DNA of 64,000 nucleotides from Chrysoporthe austroafricana (lineage: Eukaryota > Ascomycota > Sordariomycetes > Diaporthales > Cryphonectriaceae), in contig JYIP02000005.1 in assembly GCA_001051155.2 (NCBI GenBank), positions 744,001-808,000 on the forward strand, in the 5' to 3' direction. This document shows positions 11,180 to 20,977 of this stretch, one piece after another (positions within the stretch are counted from its first letter, which is position 1; every line of letters begins with the position of its first letter). The notes beneath the pieces are model-generated. The model was not told the DNA's origin. It did not search any database and saw only the letters and a program-made list of their open reading frames with translations. A program made the translations under genes and the position numbers.

Positions 11180-12322
11180 CTACCCTTGCCTCTCCTCGTC
11201 GGCCACGTCGACGACCTCCGTCTCGGGCTGACCCTTGCTTATCAGCGACTTGTCCCGCTCCACATACAGATCGCCCTCGAGGTTCCGCCTGCTCACGAAC
11301 TTGCGCAGGTACGAGAAATCCCTGCACACGTGCTCCTGGTTCGAGTCGACGTACTGCCGCTGCGCGCCGTCCCGCCACCGCGTCGGCACCAGCGTTGTGC
11401 TGCCGTAGCACTGAATGTGCTGGCGGATCGCGTCTAGGCAGTGCGCCGTGTGCGCCGCGCTCGTCTCGACCGGCATGCCGTGGTGGTTGTAGTAGTCCGG
11501 GGAGAGGGCCATGCGGATCTCGTTCTGGTTGTGGCGGTTAGTCGCGGATATCCCTGAGGCTCTTAACACCCCCCCCCCCACCCTGGGGAGAAAAAGGCCG
11601 AAAACAGAGAAAGAAAAAAAAAAAAATAGAAAATAAAACAAAATGGGTCTCCCACGTACGAGACAGTGCAGCGTATGGAACACGTCCAGCCCAGCGGTGT
11701 ATCCGCCATACTCTTCGTCGATATAGTCATACCTCCTCTCGCCCCACGCCTCTATCGCCTCCTCTTCGGAGATAGAGAAGTACCGGTCCCCGATGAGGTC
11801 CAGCCAGTTGTCGTCGATCTCGTGCGACGGCTCGCCGACGAACAGCTTGTTCTCCGGCCACCTGGCGTGCTTGTCCGCCTCGGGCATGAGCATGGTGCCG
11901 TTGTCGTCAAAGTCCGGGCTGCCGTAGAAGCGCCTAACCTCGAGCGGCACCGCGTTGAGGGTTTCTAGGCGGAGGTTCTCTGTCAGCTCCGCAGTCCGGG
12001 CACACACGCCTTGGTGGTGGTGGTGGTGGTTGGGCTCGGGTTACGCACTCAGGTCCGTCGAAAACCTCATCTCATACGACCCGAACCTCCTCGACCCGGG
12101 GCGGTCGAGGAGAAGCAGGATGGTGGTCGTCGCGAATACGCATGTCAGCATCCACGGGATCACCTCGGGCGAGATTATGCGCGACCGCCACGAGCGCCGG
12201 GGCTGGACGAGGCGCGGCCGGGCGGCCAGCTCGGAGTCGGTGGAGGATCGCGGCTCGTCGACGAAGCGCACGCTGTGCGCCGCCTTCTCGAGGTCCCTCG
12301 ACCGGGGCGACTTCAGGGGCAT
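11180..12322 (-). CDS. UstYa-like protein (DUF3328), about 312 aa, three exons
   Basis: Exons 12322-12049, about 11979-11660 and 11524-11180. The first junction (donor GTGCGT, acceptor ACAG) is the least certain; the second (donor GTACGT) is firm. The N-terminus is basic and cytosolic, followed by one membrane helix (about residues 55-75). The luminal part holds the two defining HxxHC motifs: HTLHC (about 193-197), directly before intron 2, and HTAHC (about 223-227). UstYa-family proteins act in oxidative cyclisation, or in chlorination or hydroxylation, of fungal peptide natural products such as ustiloxin and cyclochlorotine. Neighbours are a transporter, an FAD oxidoreductase, a Zn2Cys6 regulator and an amidohydrolase. 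The second intron contains long A and C/G homopolymers. The substrate is unknown. Confidence 0.88.
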
Positions 12323-13101
12323 TCTGGACGGGAGGCCGGGCGGGCGGGCAGAACACAGTCACTTCACTCTGGGACCAGGCGGGCAGAGATTTTCCAGCCG
12401 GAGCTGCGAGGGCTGCTCGAGGGCTAAGCAGGACGAGGGGAGTCGAGTCGACAGGATCAGCGACCGAGCCAGCGTGCGAAAGGGAGCAAGCGGCAGGGCC
12501 GGAGGTGCGACCGCACGTCGAGGCGCCTCTGTTTTATTTATCATCACCGTCCCTCTCGCAGGCACGTCCTCGCTATGACATGACGGCCCTGCTGGTCCCG
12601 CAATTCTCTCATCTCGGCTCCGCGAGCGAGATGGGGCGAGACGGGGCAGAAGCGGTCAGACCCCCGTCATGATTTGTGGAAGAATGGGGCTTCTGTGGGC
12701 CGTGGAAGCGTTCTCGAAGCAGGGATGGGAGCCAGCACTAACAGGATCACGCATGAGGCTGGCCTGGAGGGCGATAGCACACGCCTCTCGTGCATTCACC
12801 GCCTGCGATCACAGGAAAAAGGGGCGAGGTTGATGGTCAGGGGCTTTCCGGAGATCGGCATGCTTGCGGATCGAGCCTCGCTGCGCAGGTGCGGCAGTGC
12901 AATACTATCGCGACTATGTATGATCGTGGCACGTCCTGAGCCCGCGCACGCCTACTTAGGCTCGCTCTTCGCCGGAACATAAGCTCGTCCAGCTGCGGGG
13001 CGCGAGCCAGGGCCAAGGGCGGGACGCTGATGGGCCTTCTCGTTCTCGCTCGCTCGCTCTCGGTCATAACAGCCCTCTCCCTGGCCGACAGCCTCGCACG
13101 T
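12323..13101. promoter_or_regulatory. Promoter of the UstYa-like gene and 3' end of the next MFS gene
   Basis: GC-rich and without a supportable gene; the plus-strand open frames are chance frames of high-GC DNA. A GATAAATAA element on the minus strand near 12533-12541 is a possible distant TATA element for the UstYa-like gene. Confidence 0.35.
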
Positions 13102-14338
13102 CTATGCCACTGCCTCTACCTCGGTCCTCTTTGGGTTCACGGGCTGCCCGGCCGCGTCCAGAGGCCCGACGTCCTCATCATCAGGCTTCGTCGACTCGAT
13201 CACGGTCGCGCGAGCGGCGAGCCTCTTGGGCCTGCAAGGAAGAGAGTCAGCGCTGCCTTGCATATTGGGGAGGAGGGGAGTGGTGCATGTTCGTGGGGCT
13301 GCTGACTTACAGGAGATACTTGATGTCGACAATGCGGAGGAAGACGACCATGAGGATGACGAGAATCCAGAGCGCGATGGACACCTGCCAGGCGTATCGG
13401 TAGTACGGCGCCTCAGAAGCCGGCCACACCAAGACCTGCGACCACGCGATGATGGCATAGACCCCAGCAATGGCGTACCCCAGGATCAGCGTCCTCGCCT
13501 CCGGATCCTGTGGGATCAGGTCCGACAGCCACGACATGATGAGCGGGGCGGTGCCGAGGCAGATGTACGACATGAAGTAGCTCGCGTAGGCGGCGCCGAT
13601 GGGCGTGCTGGCCGGGTGGCGCGTCCAGACGCTCATGGTGATGGCCGGGACGAGCCCGACGACGGCCTGCGCGACGAGCAGCGTCCACCGCGTCTGCAGG
13701 ACGTCCGAGAGGATGGCCCAGATCCAGACGAAGGCGACGTTGATGGCGCCGCCGGCGATGGGGATCGAGTTGACCTGCGCGGTCGTCCAGCGCGCGGTGC
13801 CGTCGGGGTTCTTGACGGACTTGAGGAACAGGTTGAAGTAGTTGTACCCGTACTGCGCCAGCACCGTCGAGATGTACAGCACGGGGATGAAGTAGGCGAC
13901 CCACATGCCCGCCGTCCGCCGCGCGGCGGCCCAGGTGATCTTCTTGGCCTCGGCGCGGCCGTGCCTCTCGAGGCGCTCCTGCGCCATGCGCGCGTGCTCG
14001 GGCGTGAACCAGAAGGCGCGAGGGTTGGGGCGCGACGGGTAGTCGGGCAGCATGAAGAAGCCCGCCAGGCCAACGACGACGGTCATGCAGGCGTTGATGA
14101 TGAACAGCCACCGCCAGCCGGCGATGCCGCGCGCGCCGTCGACGGTGTCGAGGATCGCGGTCTGCAGGGCGCCGGACATCATGCTGCCGATGGCCTGGCA
14201 CGAGTGGTAGAAGCCCATGCGCTTGGCCAGCTCGGTGGGCGTGTACCAGTACACTAATCACGCCCGTTGTCAGCGCCGCGGAGCCACTGGTAAGAGGGGA
14301 TGGTGATGATGATGACGACGACGACGACGACGACGACG

Positions 14339-14372
<34 letters not shown>

Positions 14373-15062
14373 CTTACTGAACAAGGTCATCATGCCCGGC
14401 CAGGCACTGCTCTCGAACAGGCCGAGGAAGACACGTATCACGTAGACCTGGTTGGCGTTATGGCACAGCGCGATCAGGCCCGTCATGATGCCCCAGCCGA
14501 TCTCCAGCCCGGGGAGCCACCACGACGGCCGCACCCAGGTCATGATGACCTGGCTGGGGATCAGCATGATGCAGTAGGCCACGGAGAAGTAGGTCGTGAA
14601 GTAGTTGAGCCTGCGCAGCGTTAGAACCCTGCTGCGGACGGAGCCCAGAGCACTCTTGTCCTGGAAGCTTGGAGGACGGCATACGTACTCATTGCCGTAG
14701 AGACCCAGGTCCTCCTTCATGCCCGAGACGTACGCGTTGGAGATGTTCGTCTGGTCGAGGTACTTGATCACCTGCGAGACGCAGCCGAAGGTCATGAGGA
14801 AGATGTCCAGCCGGCGCACGAGGTCGCGCTCGAGTGGTGAGCGCTCGCCATGGCTGCGGAAGAAGGAGACGCGCTCCTTGAAGGCCTGCAAGCCCATCCT
14901 GAACCTCGTGGTTGCTGGTCGATCCGGGGAGGGGGAGAGGGAGGAGAGCTGGCCTTCCTCGTCGTCTGAACCGCAGGCGTCGTCGAGCAGGCGTCGAGTC
15001 TCGGGGACATCGTCCTCGTCCTCGGGCGAGCCGCTGGGACGGCGCTGGCGGTTATAAGGCAT
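13102..15062 (-). CDS. MFS transporter of the anion:cation symporter type, 559 aa, four exons
   Basis: Exons 15062-14689, 14610-14378, 14253-13311 and 13231-13102, with donors GTACGT, GTAAGT and GTAAGT; all phases match and give 559 residues. The N-terminus is hydrophilic and rich in acidic and Ser residues, then RRLDIFLMTFGCVSQVIKYLDQTNISNAYVSGM, which is typical of the fungal ACS (Dal5 / pantothenate-type) branch that imports organic anions and vitamins. About twelve hydrophobic segments follow, with a cytosolic loop near the middle and a charged tail on the last exon. Transcription diverges from the FAD oxidoreductase 595 nt away. The second intron is mostly a compound triplet microsatellite. 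The substrate is unknown; an aromatic or carboxylic acid would fit the neighbours but is inference. Confidence 0.9.
14303..14374. repeat. Compound GAT/GAC/AAC triplet microsatellite inside an intron
   Basis: GAT units pass into nine or more GAC units and then about eleven AAC units (plus-strand notation). It fills most of the second intron (14377-14254) of the MFS gene and starts right behind the GTAAGT donor, so on the coding strand the donor runs directly into GTT repeats. Confidence 0.9.
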
Positions 15063-15657
15063 GCTCGCCTTGTAATAATATCATAGTATGTATGCAACGA
15101 AACCCCTTGGCGACTCCGCAGCTAGGCAATAATGCAACGTCCCCTCTTACTTACAATCCGGGTCGCTCTGCGTCTCCCTCGCTGCTATGCCTCCTTGGGG
15201 GACTGCGAGCCGCGGTACTGCGATAGAGATAGAGCAGCGTCGATCACGCTATCGCTCTGCAGAACCTCGTGCTGGCTGCAGGATCTGGACAGGGCCCCGG
15301 CCCGGCGCCCTTGCACGAATCACAGCGCTGGTGCCGCGGCCCAGATAAGCTATGCAGAGGGCGCTCGCTGGCGCTGTCGACGCCGGGGGCGCGCGTCGGC
15401 TTGGGCGCCAGACTGTCCGACGTCGCTCCTGGACGAGAGAGGGTGGTGACTAGGTGGCTTGCGGACGTGCTGCAGACGCAGCTCCGGGCTTGGGCCGGCT
15501 CTGTCGACGACAGGCCGGTCCGGGTGGAGGGTATATTCGCGAATATCGCCCAAAGTGTGCCTGTTCGATTCGATCAATGTCTGGATCTCCGTGCAGAGAC
15601 AGACAACAGACAGATACTCGACGCTTCGCTTCAGAGAACAGCAAGCAGTAAGCCACT
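15063..15657. promoter_or_regulatory. Divergent promoter between the MFS and FAD oxidoreductase genes
   Basis: This 595-nt GC-rich spacer lies between two divergent ATGs. It holds a perfect 14-bp palindrome at 15533-15546 and a looser inverted repeat (GCGATAG at 15220-15226, CTATCGC at 15249-15255). The arrangement suggests joint regulation of the two genes. Confidence 0.5.
15533..15546. promoter_or_regulatory. Perfect 14-bp palindrome, candidate operator
   Basis: ATATTCGCGAATAT reads the same on both strands. It lies 112 nt before the oxidoreductase ATG. Its AT-rich half could also serve as a TATA element, so a regulatory role is only inferred. Confidence 0.45.
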
Positions 15658-17088
15658 ATGACCATCGAGGAAACAGTCCCAGAGCCGGTGGCCACCGCGC
15701 CGGCCCCAGCCATTCCACAGCATGGCCTCCCCGTCGCCAACCCGTGCCTCTCCTTCTGGCAGCAGACAACGCGCTCGTTCCCCTACCTGAACGCCAACAG
15801 GGACACGCCGCCCCCGCCGTCGGCCAAGTACCTCATCATCGGCTCCGGCATCTCCGGCGCCCTCACGGCCTTCGAGCTGATCCACTCCGCCGGCGTCAGC
15901 GGCGGCGACGTCGTCATCCTGGAGGCCCGCGAGGCCGCGTCCGGCGCCTCGTCCCGCAACGCAGGCCACGTCCGCCCGGACGCCTTCCGCGGCTTCCAGG
16001 TGTACCGGCGTGTGCACGGCACGGAGCAGGCGCTGAAGATCATCGCGAACGAGCGCGACGTGTTCCACCGCATCGACGCCTTCGTCACGGCGCACGGCGT
16101 GCCCTGCGACTTCAACCCGGCCACCACCCTCGACGTGTGCCTCACGCCCGAGTTCGCCGAGTTCAACGCGCGCAGCCTCCAGGAGTACCGTGACGCCGGC
16201 GGCGACGTGAGCCACGTGAGGGTGTACGAGGGCGACGAGGCGCGGCGGCGGTCGGGCGTCGAGGGGGCGGTCAGCGCCTACGAGTGGCCCGCCGGCTCGA
16301 GCCACCCCGCCAGGCTGGCGCAGTGGCTCCTGGCGCAGAGCATCGAGAAGGGCGCGAGCCTGTTCACCCACTGCCCGGCGACCAAGGTGGCGAGGTGCAC
16401 GTCGGCGCCGGGATCCTGGGAGGTCGAGACGCCGAGGGGCTCCATCGCCGCCGGGACGGTCGTCCACTGCACGAACGCGTTTGCGGGCCACCTGCTGCCC
16501 CAGCTGGCGCCGTTCGTCACTCCGAACCGGGCACAGGCGCACCTCTTCGTGCCGCCGCCTTCACTCGCAGGCGACAAGGCGCTGGGGAGTACGATGTCGC
16601 TGCGGCACAGTCTGCACCACTTCTACTCGGTCATGCAGCGGAAAGCCGATGGCCTCATCGTCTTGGGTGCTCCCAGGAAGAGCCCGAACATCAGCAAGGA
16701 GGCGCGGGAGAGCGTGTTCACCACGATCGATACGAACTACGTCGAAGAGGTCGTCGCGGATGCAGTCGGGAATTTCGAGAAGTGTTTCCCCCTCTGCGAG
16801 AAGACTCAGCTTCGGCACGGGGAGGGGCTGCAACACTCCTGGACTGGTATCATCGGCATGACGACCGACTCGGTACCCTTTGTGGGCGAGATTGAGGGTC
16901 TGCCTGGGCAATACGTGTGTGCTGGCTTTAACGGGCACGGCATGGCCAGGATATTCAACTGCGCACCCGGTCTGGTCAAGATCATTCAAGGCGCGGCGTG
17001 GGAGGCGACTGGTCTGCCAGAGTGTTTCAATGTCACAGAGGAGCGGCTGAAGAGGCTCGCTAAGGGTGCCTTAGAAACTGTATTCTAG
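15658..17088 (+). CDS. FAD-dependent oxidoreductase (DAO family), 476 aa
   Basis: Single exon with a clear ATG. Residues 57-70 hold the FAD-binding GSGISG dinucleotide motif of a Rossmann fold (YLIIGSGISGALTAFEL), followed by an Arg/Asn-rich segment (SSRNAGHVRPD). The C-terminal WTGIIGMTTDSVPFVGEI and AGFNGHGMARIF segments close the FAD site as in DAO (PF01266) enzymes. Relatives oxidise amines or amino acids (D-amino acids, sarcosine, glycine betaine pathway intermediates and similar). There is no signal peptide; it is cytosolic or perhaps peroxisomal, though no clear PTS1 is present. It diverges from the ACS-type transporter, so uptake and oxidation of the same nitrogenous compound is plausible. 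The exact substrate cannot be read from the sequence. Confidence 0.9.
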   Translation: MTIEETVPEPVATAPAPAIPQHGLPVANPCLSFWQQTTRSFPYLNANRDTPPPPSAKYLIIGSGISGALTAFELIHSAGVSGGDVVILEAREAASGASSRNAGHVRPDAFRGFQVYRRVHGTEQALKIIANERDVFHRIDAFVTAHGVPCDFNPATTLDVCLTPEFAEFNARSLQEYRDAGGDVSHVRVYEGDEARRRSGVEGAVSAYEWPAGSSHPARLAQWLLAQSIEKGASLFTHCPATKVARCTSAPGSWEVETPRGSIAAGTVVHCTNAFAGHLLPQLAPFVTPNRAQAHLFVPPPSLAGDKALGSTMSLRHSLHHFYSVMQRKADGLIVLGAPRKSPNISKEARESVFTTIDTNYVEEVVADAVGNFEKCFPLCEKTQLRHGEGLQHSWTGIIGMTTDSVPFVGEIEGLPGQYVCAGFNGHGMARIFNCAPGLVKIIQGAAWEATGLPECFNVTEERLKRLAKGALETVF

Positions 17089-17112
17089 GCACAAAGACTC
17101 TAGCGGGATATT

Positions 17113-19320
17113 TCAGTACGATGAATCATATGGCCCAGGTCCGGTCCATTGATAGTTCCACAGAGGGTCGCTGAAATCCAAATCGTTGATGGCATCATCT
17201 AGCCCGGACGACACCTGTTCTTGATGGCTGTGAAAAGAGTTTCCGCCCGCCTGCTTCACCGAAGAGAAGAACGCTGTACTCGTTGGTCATTCTAATGTCC
17301 ATATGCCCGTGGTCAACGTCGGAGCCGGGCGACCAGCCAAACTCACCGTCGTTCCGCAGCTTTCTGGCCTTATCAACCGTATTCAGGAAGTTCTGCAGTT
17401 GGTTCTTCGCTGCAGTGGCTCCTTCAAGCTGCCACCGGTGCTCATCGAGGACACGAAACGCCTTGGACACCACATCCGCATACAGACCACTTTCGAAGCT
17501 GACGTCTAGTTCGGGGACCAGTGACGCAGCGATGATCACGGTCGCGGCAGACAGGGTCACGAACACAGCGTTTGAGCTGAACATGCGCGACGGGGAGTCC
17601 AGATTCTCATGCAGCATCTTGATAGCCGAGACGGCAGTCTGGAGACAGATGCTTGACACCTCGGCGCGCAGCGCAGTCTCAGCCCGGGACGGAGTCGTGC
17701 CTGGGACGACGGGCTTGAGCGCCTGCCGCGCCGCGGCCAGGATGTTCGGGCGAAGCAGCGCAAGCCTGGTATGAAAGATCCTGGGACGCGACCTAGTTAG
17801 CAGAAACTCCTGCAGATTGAGGTGGGAAGGGCCGGGCCAGAGCATCATGCCTTGTCATGACCGCTTGGGTCTGGAGCCTGAACAGTTGACCTCGTGGATT
17901 GCCGGGCTCTACGCCCTCCACGGGCGTTAGGTGAGCTGGCAGATCATTCTCGATCTGGTCGAGTTTCTCGTTGAGCTGAAGTACTTCGGTCAGCTCAGAG
18001 AGACGAAAACCCTCTGAGATGCAGCCGTAGTCCATCCTCCGTGCTCCTACAATCACATCAAATATGCGAATTGTCACCACGAAGGCTTCGACAACCGAAG
18101 GAATCCCTACTGGCTGAGATCCTACAGTGTCCTCTCGTAGATACTCGTCGTCGATCTTCTCGGGCAGAGGGGCGGCGTTTGTGTAGTTCAGCGAGATCGC
18201 CCGTCCGAGGGCGGTTGCTAATAACCTCTCCATCGTAACACAGTGATACCATACGCGTCTGTTCATCTCCCGCCGCAGTTGAGTATTACTTGAGGCCCCC
18301 AGATCTATGTGCAAGCCAAGTGTCTGGGCAACCCGGGTTGCCACCGCCAGAGTGTTCCAACATCTGTTTGAATATCTGGTGAAGCTGAGGTAACTGGTGG
18401 TCAGCAGGAGATACTGTACCACTGCCAAGCTGGGAACATCCAACGCGTCCAGGGGCAGTATTGACCGTGCACGTTGATAGAAGCTGCCAGCTGTTCGCAA
18501 CTTCGACGAGGGCTCGACCTTCGAATTGTTGAGACAGCCCAAGGCAAACACAATGTTGAGTGTGGCGTGGAATGCCGCTTCGGATGCTAAGTCCTCGGGC
18601 TCGCCCTGTCTGTGTGGTTCCCAAAGCTGTCTATAGCGCTCTCGGAATGTTGGCATGTGTAGTATGGGGAAGACGGGGTAGAAGTATTTTTCGTAACACT
18701 CCAACAAGTCGTCTGCTATGGCCCTCTTGGGGACCACCATGGCTGAGGTGTCGGTCTCAATGGCCCAGCCATCATCATCCTTACCCCATAGCGACGACTG
18801 TGGAAAAGTCAGGGTTCTGTCATGTGTCATTTGTGTAATGTCTTGAATGAAAAGTGTCGTCGGATGGTCCGCCAAAGCATGGTCGCTTTGAGGACTCGGG
18901 CCTTGCGTTCTTGTGCTTGGAACATCCGCATGCGTTGGTGTGAGCTCGACTTCGCCCACAGCCGCGCGTGTGGACCGTCCTATAGGTTTTCCTTTTTGAG
19001 TGAGCCGCGGTTCAAGACAGACCTGTTTCTGATATACGCCTTGAGAGATCCGCACCTGGCTGACTAGGGAGATTGCTCTTGATTTCTGAACGAGCTTGTC
19101 GCTCTATTCTACGTAGAACGTCCTCGATCCTCGACAAGCGGTCCGCGGTAACAGGAACAGTCGCTTCGCTGTATTCACACAGAACACTCTTCGTAGTACA
19201 CGTAGAGCATGCCGGACGAGTGCCATCACATCGAATTTTCTTTGCCCGGCAGGGCTTGCAGGACTCGGCCACCCTACGATGCTTGTGTGGACGAGGTGAG
19301 TCCTCGCTGTCGGGGGCCAT
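17113..19320 (-). CDS. Zn2Cys6 transcription factor, about 679 aa, four exons
   Basis: Exons 19320-19023, 18979-17862, 17809-17347 and 17273-17113. Residues 21-48 form the binuclear zinc cluster (Cys 21, 24, 31, 38, 41, 48), followed by a linker and short coiled coil. The middle carries the fungal-specific regulatory domain, with YFYPVFPILHMPTF (about 165-180) and the GLHIDLG...EMNRRVWYHCVTMER block. The last exon, ending in an acidic/aromatic tail (DLDFSDPLWNYQW), is found only after removing a GTGAGT intron; reading straight through gives a false ending at 17195. Intron 1 could start at GTCTGT (43 nt) or at an upstream GTGCGG, and intron 2 uses an unusual GTCATG donor. Its place amid cluster genes makes it the likely pathway regulator. 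Confidence 0.88.
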
Positions 19321-19376
19321 TCCGAGGCCTGTGACCCGGAGCAGCAGGGATCCCCGTAGGTTGACGAATTCGGATC

Positions 19377-19408
19377 GATCACGAGCCGCGGATCACGAGC
19401 CGCGGATC
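19377..19408. repeat. Two tandem 14-bp units with CCGCGG cores
   Basis: GATC-ACGAGCCGCG is repeated twice without a gap and ends in a third GATC. Each unit gives CCGCGG, a back-to-back CCG/CGG pair like the triplets bound by Zn2Cys6 dimers. It lies 57-88 nt upstream of the regulator ATG. Confidence 0.7.
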
Positions 19409-19754
19409 AAAGCCCCTTGGGGGTAAACGAACTTGGACAGCTGCAGCGCCGGGGAGGCAGCGATGGCGATCGTGTAGGAGAGGAAGGGTGGGGGGGGGTG
19501 GTTTGGGCGTGGTAAGATTTGGATGACGCACGGAGTCGAATCGGGTCACCGCGGACGAATGCTCTTGTATCCTTGACCGACCAATAGGGCCGTGACAACA
19601 GACTATTCAAATCCATCTGCAATCCCTCTCGCGGATGTCTCCCCGAGCTCGGCACGCTCCGCGGTGATCGGCTCGCCCTGCATACACCCATCACGACGCG
19701 GACGCACCGGATTGCTCTCTTGGATCGCCTGCATTCTGCATTTCAGCATATGCG

Positions 19755-19768
19755 TCTGACATGTCAGA
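19755..19768. promoter_or_regulatory. Perfect 14-bp palindrome upstream of the amidohydrolase
   Basis: TCTGACATGTCAGA is a perfect inverted repeat placed 16 nt before a TATATAAG box, a position suited to an activator or repressor site. Function is inferred. Confidence 0.45.
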
Positions 19769-19784
19769 TCAGGCTCTTGCCATG

Positions 19785-19792
19785 TATATAAG
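19785..19792 (+). promoter_or_regulatory. TATA box of the amidohydrolase gene
   Basis: TATATAAG lies 145 nt before the ATG at 19937 and is followed by a CT-rich leader. Confidence 0.6.
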
Positions 19793-19936
19793 AAGGCATT
19801 CCTTCTCCTTGCAGTCCTTGGACTTGCCAGCCCTCATTCTTCACAAGGCCAAATATCACTTCACCGTTGATCCGAAGTTTAGAACAGCTCCTGAGCACTG
19901 AACAGGCCAGAGGATACCCTGAGCGCACTATTCAAC

Positions 19937-20977
19937 ATGGCGAATGTTCCCAAGGTCGATGTTCACCATCATGTCATCCCCCCTCAGCTGATTAGTGAGT
20001 CCCCCGTCCTGAACCACGCTCTTGGCTTTCACTCCTGTGTATGTACGCCTGCCAGACCAAACTGACATACAGAAGACGTCAATGCTGGTCTGAAGGGCAT
20101 GAAGGTGCCTGAATGGACAGCTCCCGCCGACCGCGCCTTCAGTGCGTCCATCAACGTCCGCGCGGCCATCCTCTCCGTCAGCACCCCCGGCGTGAGCCAC
20201 ATCGCCGACCCGGAGGAGGCCGCGCGCACGGCGCGCGTCATGAACGAGTACTGCGCGTCCCTCCGCGACGCGGACCCGGCCTACTGCGGCTTCTTCGCGA
20301 CGGTGCCCTCGCTCGAGCACACGGACCTCGCGCTCGCCGAGATCCGCCACGCCTTCGACACCCTCCGCGCCGACGGCGTGACCCTCTTCACCCGCTACGG
20401 CGCCGGCGACGGCTACCTGGGCCGCGACGCCTACGTGCCCGTGTGGCGGGAGCTCGACGCCCGGGCCGCCGTCGTCTTCGTGCACCCAACAAACAGCCGG
20501 AGCGGCGACCTCTTCAACCCCAAGATGCCCGCGCCCGGGTTCGACTGGCCGCACGAGACGGGCCGCACGGCCATGGACATGATCCTCAACCGGCGCCTGC
20601 AGCAGTTCCCTAACGTCAAGATCATCCTGTCGCACGCAGGCGGCACGCTCTCCGCCCTGGCGCGCCGGGCGACCATGGTCGCGCGGCCCGAGTTCGGCGC
20701 CCACATGAGCGCCGAGGACATCCTGGGCCAGGCGCGGAGGTTCTACTTCGACCTCGCGCTGTCCGGGGGCCCCGAGCTGCTGCCGCTGATCCTGGGGTTC
20801 GCGGAGCCGGGGCATGTCCTCTTCGGGAGTGATTATCCGCATGCGCCGCCGGAGTTTAGTGGCCAATTTACGAAGTTTATTGATGAGTATGATATGGATG
20901 ATGATATGAGGAGGGAGATCTACCACGGTGCAGCAGAGAAACTGTTTCCCAGGTTGAAGGGCAGCTTTGATCATTGA
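19937..20977 (+). CDS. Amidohydrolase-2 family metalloenzyme, decarboxylase-like, 320 aa
   Basis: Exons 19937-19994 and 20073-20977 (donor GTGAGT). The short first exon supplies the metal-binding HxH (KVDVHHHVIPPQ, His 10 and 12), so the intron is needed for activity. Further family ligands follow: VFVHPTN, ILSHAGG and GSDYPHAP (Asp). This is the PF04909 layout shared by ACMSD, 6-methylsalicylate decarboxylase and gamma-resorcylate / 5-carboxyuracil decarboxylases, which remove CO2 from aromatic or heteroaromatic acids; some members hydrolyse instead. The length of about 320 residues is normal. It is cytosolic. Divergent transcription from the Zn2Cys6 regulator and the nearby oxidoreductase and ACS transporter suggest one pathway. 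Decarboxylation of an aromatic acid is my best guess. Confidence 0.9.

Larger units (their letters stand above)
19321..19936. promoter_or_regulatory. Divergent promoter between regulator and amidohydrolase genes
   Basis: This 616-nt spacer lies between the regulator (minus) and the amidohydrolase (plus). It contains a tandem CCGCGG-bearing repeat close to the regulator, a perfect palindrome and a good TATA box on the amidohydrolase side. The minus-strand frame inside it has no support. Confidence 0.5.

Noticed and set aside
8037..12000. RiPP precursor peptide near the UstYa gene
   Set aside because: I looked for a short secreted protein with repeated core sequences between basic cleavage sites on both strands and found none.
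13226..14257. 343-codon plus-strand open frame opposite the ACS-type MFS gene
   Set aside because: Arg/Asp/Gly-rich antisense shadow of a transporter with clear membrane segments and splice sites.
13413..14377. Read-through frame of the MFS gene with long Leu and Ser runs
   Set aside because: The Leu/Ser runs come from a microsatellite inside an intron. Splicing at GTAAGT restores the transporter sequence.
15631..16542. 303-codon minus-strand open frame opposite the FAD oxidoreductase
   Set aside because: Antisense shadow; the plus strand carries a complete FAD-binding motif and family C-terminus.
17195..17280. Apparent C-terminus of the Zn2Cys6 regulator ending at 17195
   Set aside because: A GTGAGT intron (17346-17274) lies before it. 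Splicing gives an acidic, aromatic tail ending at 17113 that is typical of the family.
19928..20974. 348-codon minus-strand open frame opposite the amidohydrolase
   Set aside because: Antisense shadow with no motif; the plus-strand frame has all metal ligands.
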